A stretch of DNA of 19,101 bases. Origin: Deltaproteobacteria bacterium (GTDB taxonomy: Bacteria > Desulfobacterota > Desulfobacteria > Desulfobacterales > SURF-7). The notes under the pieces are model-generated. The model saw only the letters and a program-made list of their open reading frames with translations. It made no database searches and had not been told where the DNA came from. Each line of letters starts with the position of its first letter. Position 1 is the first letter of the stretch. Of this stretch, positions 9,426 through 16,153 are shown one piece after another. The stretch lies in assembly GCA_019307665.1 (NCBI GenBank), contig JAFDJC010000012.1:1-19101 (forward strand). The letters run 5' to 3'. A program made the position numbers and the translations under genes.

Positions 9426-10346
9426 TTATATGGCAATTTTTTTTAACCTTTTCATTTGCGCCTCGCTTGGCGGATTGGCCCCATTCATTTGATATTTTTT
9501 GCCAAGTTTATAGTATTTAGACTCGCCAAATTGGTGGTATGGAAGAAGTTCATAACTTGAAGCTTTGCCGGTACTTTTTATAAAGCGGCTAATGGCTTCA
9601 ATATCCGCAACCGAGTCGTTGACTCCCGGTATGATAGGGGTTCTGACTGTAATTGCGGTTTCCTGAAAGTACCGGCAAAGCTTTTGATAGTTCTCTAATA
9701 TTAACTCGTTTGAAACCCCTGTAACCTTCTCATGTTTTTGGGGGTCCATACATTTAATATCATAAAAGATATGATCCACATATGATCCGACCGACTCTAT
9801 GGCATCCCAACTACAGATTCCGGAGGTTTCTATCGCTGTATCAAGGCCGCGACTTTTGGCTGTCCTGAGAATTTCACATGCAAATTCAGCCTGAGACAGC
9901 GGCTCCCCGCCACTCAGGGTAATGCCTCCGCCGGATCTGACATAAAAACTGCTGTCTTCCTCGACAGTTTTTATGACCTCCTCTGCTGTCATAAATTTGC
10001 CCAATATCTCGAGAGCCATAGAGGGACAGGCATCCACACATTCACCGCAATTATCACACCGTTCTCTGATAATTTTAATTTTCCCGTTTTCATTTTGTGT
10101 TATGGCATTCCGTCCGCACAAGTTTATGCATCTATTACATTCAGTTGTCCCGATACATTTTTCTATATTGTATGTCAATTCAGGTGAAAAAGACTGGCCT
10201 TCAGGATTTGAGCACCATTTACACAATAACGGGCACCCCTTAAAAAAAACCAGTGTTCTAATCCCGGCTCCATCATGAAGTGAAAATTTTTGAATGTTGA
10301 AGACAAGACCTTTGTTTTTGTCTTCATGGCTTAGAGTAAGGGCCAT
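9426..10346 (-). CDS. glycyl radical enzyme activating enzyme (radical SAM)
   Basis: A 306-residue activase of the PflA type, which uses S-adenosylmethionine and a reduced [4Fe-4S] cluster to abstract hydrogen from the C-terminal glycine of its partner GRE. The radical SAM cysteines are C38, C42 and C45 (GCPLLCKWC), and the SAM-binding GGEP lies at about 146-149. Between them is the two-cluster ferredoxin insert seen in most non-PFL activases: C64, C70, C73, C77 (first spacing enlarged to CxxxxxC) and C97, C100, C103, C107 (canonical CxxCxxCxxxC). The ATG is only four bases past the GRE stop and has no clear ribosome-binding site of its own, so translational coupling to the GRE is likely. The adjacent GRE is its obvious target. 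Confidence 0.95.
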   Translation of the reverse strand: MALTLSHEDKNKGLVFNIQKFSLHDGAGIRTLVFFKGCPLLCKWCSNPEGQSFSPELTYNIEKCIGTTECNRCINLCGRNAITQNENGKIKIIRERCDNCGECVDACPSMALEILGKFMTAEEVIKTVEEDSSFYVRSGGGITLSGGEPLSQAEFACEILRTAKSRGLDTAIETSGICSWDAIESVGSYVDHIFYDIKCMDPQKHEKVTGVSNELILENYQKLCRYFQETAITVRTPIIPGVNDSVADIEAISRFIKSTGKASSYELLPYHQFGESKYYKLGKKYQMNGANPPSEAQMKRLKKIAI

Positions 10347-10350
10347 GATA

Positions 10351-12837
10351 TTAAAAATTGTGCGCTGTTCTTTTTATAATCTCATTTTGAAGCCCTGGTG
10401 TCAGGTCAACAAAATATGCACTATATCCCGCGACCCGGATCAGCAGGTTTTTATATTTTTCCGGATCTTTTTGAGCTGCAATTAATGTTTCCTTATTGAT
10501 AATATTGAACTGAATATGCCACATTTTCATATCACAAATGGTTCTGATGAGAGACATCAATTTTTTTGTGCCTTCTTCTCCGGCCACTGCTGCAGGAGTA
10601 AGTTTCATGTTCAACAAACGTGCTGCCCGCTCCTTATATTCTGTACATTTGGTATTGGCAATCGAGGTAAGAGTGGCGGTCGGCCCTTTTGTATCAACGC
10701 CTTGAGACGGACTAATACTTTCTGACAGCGGTTCAAATGCATTTCGACCATCCGGTGTTGCACCGACGACCATCCCAAGAGGTACATGGGAGGTTATGGA
10801 AACATATCGCACGTCCAACTCCCCTCCAAAAGCAGTTTTATGATTGTGCGCCAGGCGGGCAAAAAATTCTTCAATGTCATGGCCTATGGAATCCGCGTAA
10901 GGATCGTTGTTCCCATACTTGGGTGCGTTTAAACACATTTGCCTTATGGCCTCTTTGCCTTCAAAGTTGGCATCCATTGCCTCTATGAGTTCATCCATTG
11001 TCAGTTTTTTATCGTCAAATACCAGCTTTTTGATAGCAGCCAGTGAATCTATTAAAGTACCAAAACCCATAATATCAAAAAATCCCAGATAGATAGCGTC
11101 TTTTATGGGGCCTGAGTGTATGTCCTTGCAGTCCTTCAAACAGAGATCATGCAGCATGGAAAACATCGGTGATGCAATGAATTGTGACTTTAATGTGTCG
11201 GCAACGTATTGTTGAATAAACGTATGTTTCATTATGTTTTCTGCCTGGAGGCAAAATGCATTCCATACATCGTCAAAGGAAATGAATTTTCCGGGGTTAC
11301 CGGTGCTGATCCCTATTTTTTCATTATTGTATGCTTTCAATTTTCCGTCATACATTGCCATTTCGAGGATCGCGCCTAAATTGACCCATGCGCATCCGGT
11401 GGCCACAGCTTCCCTGTTCAGCATTTTTGTTTCAGTGCATCCGACAATACAATAATCGTTTGCCTCTCCGACATCTCCGCCCTTGGCTAACAAAGAGGGG
11501 ATAATTTCTTCATCAAAAAAGACTTTCGGAAATCCGGTACCTTCCTTTATGGTCTTACAAATGGCATAAAGAAATGCATCAGGTGTTCTGGAATGTACTC
11601 TTGCTGACAGATCCGGATAGTTAAGCGGAAATTCTCTTTTTGACTGCAGTATTAAATAGGACAATTCATTTGTGGCATCCTTCCCGTCTTTTGTCTGCCC
11701 CCCGATAGTAGTCGCTTCCCAGTGTGCGTATCCGTCAGTGTAAGAGACTTTCCCGGGTTGGAAATAGACTTCCGTATTTTTTGCCATGCCAAGCCATAAA
11801 GACTCAAGCAGCATAAGGGCATCATCTTCTGTTATCCGGCCTTCATCAATATCTTTTTTATAAAACGGATACAGATATTGGTCGATTCTGCCGTTGCTGA
11901 CAGCGCCGCCGATACACTGTTCAAGCCGGGAAACCGTCTGGATGAACCATTGGGATTGAACAGCCTCATGAAATGTTCTAGCCGGGTTTTCCGGAACCCT
12001 CTCACAAATCTCGGCTATTTCCAGGAGTTCCTTTTTTCTGTCAATGTCTGTTTCCTCTTTTGCCATGGAACGAGCCAGGCTTGCGTACCTGTTTGCAAAT
12101 ATAATTAAAGCATTACAAACAAGAATAACAGCATCAAGAAAAGGTTTTTTCTCAACATAATTTTTAGTGTCAAGAGGGTCGAGCAATGCTACTTTTTTCT
12201 CAGCCTCCTTTTTGATTGACTTGATTCCATGTTTTAAAACTTTTTCGTAGTCATGAGCCCATGCCAGCATGGACCGGGCTGTCGCCGTAGGTGTAACGAT
12301 TAACAATTTTTCCATCAAGGGACGTGTATCATCGGGCAACGCCCTCATCATTGCATCACTATACTGATTTTCTTGCCAATAAGGAATAACCTTAGTTTTC
12401 AGGACGTCGATATCTTCTTTAGTTATGACAAGCTGCTCATCAGGTTCGCTTGGGTTAAGTTCATGGATATTTGTAACAAAAGCGCTCTGGAGTTCGGGAT
12501 ATACAATGGCATATCGTCCGGGAGGTCCGGCGCTGCCGACAATTATTTCCTTATCGCCAATATGTATCGGAAAATTATTGAGTATATGCGAAAGTGCCTT
12601 GGCCCACCTGAGAACCATAGGTTGACCCTCAGTATCTTTCATGGATTCCGTTAAAAGAAGCGCTCTGTCGACATTAAGCCTTATGGGCCTGTCCCTGAAA
12701 CCTTCCAGCATTTTCTGAATCCTGGCGCGTTTTGTTTTTGCCAAGTCTCCCACCAAACCTATTGGCTCTCCGTGCTCTATTCTCTCTTCCTGTGGGGAAA
12801 AAGCTTTGCCTGTCGTAGCCTCGCTGGTTTGCAACAT
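10351..12837 (-). CDS. glycyl radical enzyme, isethionate sulfite-lyase-like
   Basis: An 828-residue GRE with the PFL-like barrel and C-terminal glycyl radical domain. The radical glycine is G804 in RVAGYSAYF. The thiyl-radical cysteine is C467 in YCIVGCTE, with the general-base Glu as E469. This CxE motif marks the lyase/dehydratase/decarboxylase branch and excludes PFL (two adjacent Cys) and fumarate-adding types. From memory, IslA (about 830 aa) uses R189, Q193, W374, C468, E470, R678, F682 and G805. Here R188, W373, C467, E469, R677 and G804 are conserved at a constant offset of -1, but Q193 becomes A192 and F682 becomes I681. I infer an IslA/HpsG-related enzyme acting on a sulfonate or similar anion, with an altered pocket. 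No microcompartment targeting peptide is visible. AGGAGA precedes the ATG. It is the first gene of an operon with its activase and an APC permease. Confidence 0.93.
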   Translation of the reverse strand: MLQTSEATTGKAFSPQEERIEHGEPIGLVGDLAKTKRARIQKMLEGFRDRPIRLNVDRALLLTESMKDTEGQPMVLRWAKALSHILNNFPIHIGDKEIIVGSAGPPGRYAIVYPELQSAFVTNIHELNPSEPDEQLVITKEDIDVLKTKVIPYWQENQYSDAMMRALPDDTRPLMEKLLIVTPTATARSMLAWAHDYEKVLKHGIKSIKKEAEKKVALLDPLDTKNYVEKKPFLDAVILVCNALIIFANRYASLARSMAKEETDIDRKKELLEIAEICERVPENPARTFHEAVQSQWFIQTVSRLEQCIGGAVSNGRIDQYLYPFYKKDIDEGRITEDDALMLLESLWLGMAKNTEVYFQPGKVSYTDGYAHWEATTIGGQTKDGKDATNELSYLILQSKREFPLNYPDLSARVHSRTPDAFLYAICKTIKEGTGFPKVFFDEEIIPSLLAKGGDVGEANDYCIVGCTETKMLNREAVATGCAWVNLGAILEMAMYDGKLKAYNNEKIGISTGNPGKFISFDDVWNAFCLQAENIMKHTFIQQYVADTLKSQFIASPMFSMLHDLCLKDCKDIHSGPIKDAIYLGFFDIMGFGTLIDSLAAIKKLVFDDKKLTMDELIEAMDANFEGKEAIRQMCLNAPKYGNNDPYADSIGHDIEEFFARLAHNHKTAFGGELDVRYVSITSHVPLGMVVGATPDGRNAFEPLSESISPSQGVDTKGPTATLTSIANTKCTEYKERAARLLNMKLTPAAVAGEEGTKKLMSLIRTICDMKMWHIQFNIINKETLIAAQKDPEKYKNLLIRVAGYSAYFVDLTPGLQNEIIKRTAHNF

Positions 12838-12939
12838 AATTGATTCTCCTGTTTTTTGTAAAATTTTCTACTTTGCGAAATAATCCGGAACCTTCGCTAT
12901 TCGCACTGAGATGCATTACAATAGCATGCTTTTTTCTCG

Positions 12940-12967
12940 ATTTTATAATAAAAAAACTGCTTGTCAA
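12940..12967 (-). promoter_or_regulatory. sigma70-like promoter of the GRE operon
   Basis: Read on the minus strand, a perfect -35 TTGACA (12962-12967) is followed after 16 bases by -10 TAAAAT (12940-12945, 5 of 6 consensus). The leader to the GRE ATG would be about 95 bases. The -35 box sits inside an 11-base palindrome, GCTTG-T-CAAGC (12959-12969), which could be part of a regulator site. Confidence 0.6.
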
Positions 12968-12996
12968 GCTTTTTTAAATATGAGCTCACATTCAAA

Positions 12997-13025
12997 TTGA
13001 CAGATTTAGTTTTCTGCAGTAATAG
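12997..13025 (+). promoter_or_regulatory. possible promoter of the tetR-family gene
   Basis: On the plus strand a perfect TTGACA (12997-13002) is followed after 17 bases by TAATAG (13020-13025), a poor -10. It would be back to back with the GRE promoter, about 30 bases away, as expected for a divergent regulator pair. Without a better -10 this remains tentative. Confidence 0.3.
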
Positions 13026-13095
13026 GGGTGTATAAAAATAATTGCTTGTGGATAGATATCGTAAATTCTCAAAAAGACAGGAAGGGACAAGGGTG

Positions 13096-13113
13096 TCTCA
13101 TTTATAAATGAGA
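13096..13113. promoter_or_regulatory. 18-bp perfect palindrome in the GRE/tetR intergenic region
   Basis: TCTCATTTA followed directly by its complement TAAATGAGA. Size and symmetry fit a dimeric regulator operator, plausibly for the adjacent TetR-family protein. It is AT-rich and lies well downstream of the putative tetR promoter, so it may also act as a leader hairpin. Confidence 0.45.
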
Positions 13114-13131
13114 TATCCTTGGCTCAAGGTT

Positions 13132-13172
13132 ATTGGGAAATTATTAGATATCCCAATGAAATTTCATTGGGA
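13132..13172. promoter_or_regulatory. triple half-site inverted repeat directly before the tetR start
   Basis: Half-site ATTGGGA occurs at 13132-13138 and 13166-13172, and its complement TCCCAAT at 13151-13157. The last two lie in a perfect 22-bp palindrome (TCCCAATGAAA then its complement TTTCATTGGGA, 13151-13172), while the first two can form an alternative stem with a 12-base loop. The palindrome ends two bases before the AAGGAGG ribosome-binding site, so it could be an autoregulatory operator or control translation as RNA. A small CCTTG-GCT-CAAGG hairpin (13117-13129) lies just upstream. Together these account for much of the 352-base gap between the GRE and tetR; no gene was found in that gap. 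Confidence 0.5.
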
Positions 13173-13189
13173 AAAGGAGGAATTTAGCA

Positions 13190-13822
13190 TTGACATCTTT
13201 AAAGGGAAAAAAAAACAGGCCGCGCATTATAAAACCTGTTCAGAAAAGATCCATTGAAACCAGAAACAGGATTATTAATGCCGCTAAAAAACTATTTGCG
13301 GAAAAAGGTTTTGACGATACAAACACAAATCTTATTGCCAGCCAATCCGGGCTTTCAATTGGAAGTGTTTACGCTCATTTTACCAATAAGTGGGAAATAT
13401 TCCATACGATTCTTGAAAATTTTTCTTTGGAAGTGTTTGAATACTTAAAGGAAAGTATCAACGACATAACTAAAGACCGTATCACTCTAAATGAAGCTAT
13501 TGAATTGCTGGTTCACGGTCTCTACAAAGCCCATATGCTCAATGGCCAACTTAATGCCGAAATAGCCAAATTTATTCTGAAAGACCCGGAAGCAGGAAAA
13601 ATACGCTCAGCCTGGGAACAGAAAATGAATCGGGAAATCATTAGACTGATCGCTCATTTCGGCAGCCATGTAAAAATTGAGAATGTCGAAATTGGAATCA
13701 CCGTCGTTCACAGGTCAGCTCATGAAGTTTTCCAGTATCTTTATAAAAACAAGGACCAAGTAGACGAAAAAGCAATTTTAAAAGAGTTCATCACCATGCT
13801 TCAAAGATATCTAAACGGCTGA
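13190..13822 (+). CDS. TetR/AcrR-family transcriptional regulator
   Basis: A 210-residue regulator with the TetR DNA-binding domain at about residues 24-70: RNRIINAAKKLFAEKGFDDTNTNLIASQSGLSIGSVYAHF carries the conserved helix-turn-helix, where the SIGSVYAHF helix contacts DNA. The C-terminal ligand-binding part is all-helical and not assignable. The start is TTG at 13190, chosen because AAGGAGG lies nine bases upstream and no other in-frame start is near. The gene is divergent from the GRE operon and separated from it by palindromes, so it most likely senses the GRE substrate or product and controls both that operon and itself. Control of the more distant RND pump genes, a common TetR target, is the alternative but they are five kilobases away. 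Confidence 0.93.
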   Translation: MTSLKGKKNRPRIIKPVQKRSIETRNRIINAAKKLFAEKGFDDTNTNLIASQSGLSIGSVYAHFTNKWEIFHTILENFSLEVFEYLKESINDITKDRITLNEAIELLVHGLYKAHMLNGQLNAEIAKFILKDPEAGKIRSAWEQKMNREIIRLIAHFGSHVKIENVEIGITVVHRSAHEVFQYLYKNKDQVDEKAILKEFITMLQRYLNG

Positions 13823-13843
13823 TTCAGTTTTAATCAGAACTGA
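13819..13843 (+). terminator. weak overlapping inverted repeats at the end of tetR
   Basis: CTGATT (13819-13824) can pair with AATCAG (13832-13837), or TCAGTT (13824-13829) with AACTGA (13838-13843); the stems are mutually exclusive. Only six pairs form and no U-run follows, so this is at best a poor intrinsic terminator. Confidence 0.2.
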
Positions 13844-13961
13844 CCACGATGTCCTTTAAAGATCCCATTGCGTTAATAAATTCTTTTGGTTCAAATACTG
13901 GTAATTTTTATTTTCTAAAACCGGACATTTTAAAATGCTATTGACAGCTCCAAAGATGCGC

Positions 13962-13999
13962 TTGACATCAGCATTTTTATATGTACAATAACCTGTACA
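13962..13999 (+). promoter_or_regulatory. promoter and TGTACA operator of the yefM-like gene
   Basis: -35 TTGACA (13962-13967), a 16-base spacer and -10 TACAAT (13984-13989) form a strong promoter. Two TGTACA hexamers (13982-13987 and 13994-13999) lie over the -10 and just before AGGAGGTG, the second within the palindrome CCTGTACAGG. TGTACA is the core recognised by E. coli YefM-YoeB at its own operator, so this is very likely the autoregulatory site of the antitoxin downstream. Conservation of the site shows that the regulatory half of the module was still functional recently. Confidence 0.72.
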
Positions 14000-14010
14000 G
14001 GAGGTGCTTT

Positions 14011-14238
14011 ATGAAAGCTATAACCTATACAGCCGCCAGGCAAAACCTTGCAAAAACGATGGAAAAGGTATGTGAAGACCGTGCGCCGATAATCGTAACA
14101 CGTAAAACCTCTAACTCTGTGGTCATTATTTCACTTGAGGACTATGAAGCTCTTGAAGAATCAGCTTATCTCTTACGGTCACCCCAAAATACCAGGCGTT
14201 TGATTGAATCTATCGCCCAACTTCGCTACCACTACTGA
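14011..14238 (+). CDS. yefM: YefM-like antitoxin ending in a YoeB-like C-terminal tail (toxin deleted)
   Basis: The protein has 75 residues. Residues 1 to about 70 match the Phd/YefM family: an N-terminal DNA-binding part (ITYTAARQNLAKTMEKVCEDRAPIIVTRK), then SVVIISLEDYEALEESAYLLRSPQNTRRLIESIAQL, close to E. coli YefM throughout. YefM proteins normally continue for about ten more residues into a toxin-neutralising tail. Here the chain ends abruptly with RYHY and a stop. RYHY is the known extreme C-terminus of YoeB toxins, which includes their catalytic His-Tyr. No other part of yoeB is present downstream. The simplest reading is an in-frame deletion between the 3' part of yefM and the last codons of yoeB. 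ATG at 14011 is chosen over an upstream in-frame ATG (13981) because AGGAGGTG lies just before it and the family begins here. It likely still binds the TGTACA operator. Confidence 0.85.
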   Translation: MKAITYTAARQNLAKTMEKVCEDRAPIIVTRKTSNSVVIISLEDYEALEESAYLLRSPQNTRRLIESIAQLRYHY

Positions 14239-14339
14239 TCATTTCCTTTAGCAACTCAACGTCGAGGATCATCGGCAAAAAATAGAGCAGCTTTTTTTTG
14301 GTCAGATGCATCCGTTATATCCTACATTACTTTTCCTGC

Positions 14340-14651
14340 TTAAATATCGAGGGCAAAGCGGATTGCCCGCCCGACATCAACCATCTTTGTCAAAGGCAAA
14401 GATGTGATCAGTGATCCGATCTTTCCCTTCGAAACTGTCTGTAAATGGTCACAGTTGACAACGCAATCCCGGGGCATGCCGTCCATTTTCGAAAGAAACA
14501 CTTCGGAAGGTATATTGCGGACCAAGCTTGTAATGGGTGCGACGGTTACTTCACCAAGATACTCCAACACAGAATCTCGTGTTAGGATAAGAGCCGGCCT
14601 CTTTTTATCGGGCTTTACAAACTTGTACCAACGTATTTCACCGTGCTTCAT
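14340..14651 (-). CDS. MazF/PemK-family toxin (mRNA interferase)
   Basis: A 103-residue protein with the MazF fold signature: an N-terminal GEIRWYKF strand, KKRPALILTRDSVLEYLGEVTVAPITS (the conserved RPalvl and late Thr/Ser), then DCVVNCDHLQTVSKGKIGSLITSLP, the usual second half in which the central strand holds the catalytic cleft. Members of this family cleave mRNA or other RNAs at short motifs to arrest growth. Its ATG overlaps the stop of the upstream antitoxin gene by four bases (ATGA, 14648-14651), which couples toxin synthesis to antitoxin translation. The initial loop is shorter than in E. coli MazF. Expected to be intact; cleavage specificity cannot be read from sequence. Confidence 0.92.
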   Translation of the reverse strand: MKHGEIRWYKFVKPDKKRPALILTRDSVLEYLGEVTVAPITSLVRNIPSEVFLSKMDGMPRDCVVNCDHLQTVSKGKIGSLITSLPLTKMVDVGRAIRFALDI

Positions 14652-14881
14652 TCGTCACCCCAAGCTTGCTCTGTTTCCCAAACTGAAAACTCGTCGGCAG
14701 AAACCGGGTGTCGTTCATACCCTTGACGGTGCTTACGTTCCAACTGCTCAAGATTGTAGCGGGAAAGTGCCTCACGAAGTGCCTTTCGTGTAAAAGCAGA
14801 ACGACTTTTGTGGAGTCGCTTTGAAACACGATCGACTGCTTTGACAAGATCATCATCAAGGGTCATCTGAATTGTTCTCAT
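14648..14881 (-). CDS. ribbon-helix-helix antitoxin partner of MazF
   Basis: A 77-residue protein. Its N-terminus, MRTIQMTLDDDLVKAVDRVSKRLHKSRSAFTRKALREAL, is a ribbon-helix-helix DNA-binding domain of the CopG/MazE-like type (beta strand TIQMTL, then two helices). The C-terminus, rich in acidic and aromatic residues (DEFSVWETEQAWGDE), is the likely toxin-binding tail. A TTG at 14896 is in frame, but the ATG at 14881 has GGAGG six bases upstream and matches the domain start, so I use the ATG. It neutralises the MazF-type toxin encoded by the overlapping downstream gene and probably represses the operon at the large palindrome just upstream. Confidence 0.9.
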   Translation of the reverse strand: MRTIQMTLDDDLVKAVDRVSKRLHKSRSAFTRKALREALSRYNLEQLERKHRQGYERHPVSADEFSVWETEQAWGDE

Positions 14882-14894
14882 TTCACACCTCCCC

Positions 14895-14942
14895 AATGTG
14901 GATTGTTATAGCTATAATAATCCACATTGCAAACTGTGTCAA
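14895..14942 (-). promoter_or_regulatory. promoter with 34-bp palindromic operator for the antitoxin-mazF operon
   Basis: On the minus strand, -35 TTGACA (14937-14942) and -10 TATTAT (14914-14919) are spaced by 17 bases. A near-perfect 34-bp palindrome covers 14895-14928: outer arms AATGTGGATT and AATCCACATT are exact complements, and the centre TATAGCTATA is itself symmetric, leaving one mismatched pair. The palindrome overlaps the -10 box and transcription start and reaches the ribosome-binding region, as expected for autorepression by the ribbon-helix-helix antitoxin complex. Confidence 0.75.
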
Positions 14943-15072
14943 GTCAGTTTATTCGGCCAGCGCGGCGGTTCGGCCGGCACAGGGGATTCCACAAACCTGT
15001 TACATGCCGAGATTTTAAAAAAAACTAAAAACATTCAAAGCAGCCCGGCCCCTGTGATCTGGTGAAACCGTC

Positions 15073-16086
15073 TTATGTGTCTGTATCTTTTTTTAATCTT
15101 TTTATATCCTCTTCAATTTCTTTTAAGCTCTGTTCATGGGTTATTTTCTTTTGTCCTTCGTTATATCTTTCTAATTCCTGATTTGATTTTTCAATAGCCA
15201 TTTGATGGCTTATTTTTCCGGCATGGGTGAGTAATTCCCTACCATTCATTTGCAAAATGTTATCCAGCCTGCTAATCCAGTCTTTCATGTACATTGGTGT
15301 ATGCTGCTGTGCCATTGTTTCTGCAAACGCAAGATACTGTTCCACCAGTAAACCAAGCAGCTTTATTTCTTCTTCGTTTAAATAGTTTTTAGCAATGCTG
15401 ACGTCACTTTTCTTGATTTTCCCAACAGCGTCCTTGTCATAAGACTGCATACCTAATAAGGGCAAAGAAGCGTCTACTCTCCTGTAAACAAGCTCTGCGG
15501 CTGTTTGGGTACTGATAGCCCAGAGGAGTTTATTTTGAACAACTTTAAAAAAAACAATGGTTTTTCCATCTTTTGAGTCATAGTCGATACTGGTTGCGTA
15601 GATGTCTTTTATTTTCTGATAGAAAAACCTTTCTGAAAGTCGGATTTCCCGGAGACGTTCCTGCAACTCATTAAAATAATTCATAGAATTACCAGTTTTA
15701 AACCGGTCATCATTCAGAGCAAAACCTTTAACAATGTATTCCTTTAGCCTTTTAGTTGCCCAGATACGGAATTGGGTCGCAACTTGTGATTTTATTCTAT
15801 ATCCTACAGATATAATGACATCCAGATTGTAGAATTTCTGCTTACGATTTACTTCTCGGGCACCCTCCCTTTGAACTATTAAGAAATCCTTAATAGTTGC
15901 CCCTTCCGCTAATTCCTCTTCTTCATAAATGCTTTTAAGGTGAATATTTATATTGGGCACAGTGGTCTGAAAAAGCTCTGCCATCAGTTTTTGAGTCAAC
16001 CAGACGGTTTCATTCTCCAGACGAACATCGATTTTAATGTTGCCTGTAGGGGACTGATAGATTATTATTTCACCATTCGATTTCAT
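15073..16086 (-). CDS. rhuM: RhuM family protein
   Basis: A 337-residue cytoplasmic protein of the RhuM family, recognised by its N-terminal half: IIIYQSPTGNIKIDVRLENETVWLTQKLMAELFQTTVPNINIHL, then KDFLIVQREGAREVNRKQKFYNLDVIISVGYRIKSQVATQFRIWATKRLKEYIVKGFALND. This is the typical DNA-binding-like region found in RhuM and related proteins. The C-terminal third is helical and charged, with a probable coiled coil near 285-330. RhuM was first noted in a Salmonella pathogenicity island, but the family is widespread in mobile and defence-associated regions and its biochemical role is not established. The length is typical and the frame looks intact. The ribosome-binding site is weak. A small membrane-protein gene lies 67 bases upstream on the same strand and may share its transcript. 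Confidence 0.85.
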   Translation of the reverse strand: MKSNGEIIIYQSPTGNIKIDVRLENETVWLTQKLMAELFQTTVPNINIHLKSIYEEEELAEGATIKDFLIVQREGAREVNRKQKFYNLDVIISVGYRIKSQVATQFRIWATKRLKEYIVKGFALNDDRFKTGNSMNYFNELQERLREIRLSERFFYQKIKDIYATSIDYDSKDGKTIVFFKVVQNKLLWAISTQTAAELVYRRVDASLPLLGMQSYDKDAVGKIKKSDVSIAKNYLNEEEIKLLGLLVEQYLAFAETMAQQHTPMYMKDWISRLDNILQMNGRELLTHAGKISHQMAIEKSNQELERYNEGQKKITHEQSLKEIEEDIKRLKKDTDT

Positions 16087-16153
16087 TATATTCTTGTAAT
16101 GTTTTTTTATTAAGTAAATTCCTTTAGTTCTTTTGTACGGACATATCAGCCTT

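Noticed and set aside
10351..12837. Assignment of the glycyl radical enzyme as choline lyase, arylacetate decarboxylase or pyruvate formate-lyase
   Set aside because: Pyruvate formate-lyase has two adjacent catalytic cysteines, absent here. Arylacetate decarboxylases are about 900 residues with different active-site numbering. No microcompartment or choline genes are present, and the residue offsets fit IslA better.
13830..13910. A minus-strand stretch ending LPVFEPKEFINAMGSLKDIVV, suggestive of a PIN-domain toxin C-terminus
   Set aside because: Only about 25 codons are open before an in-frame stop, and the resemblance is limited to a short EPKEF-type motif. Too little to call even a pseudogene.
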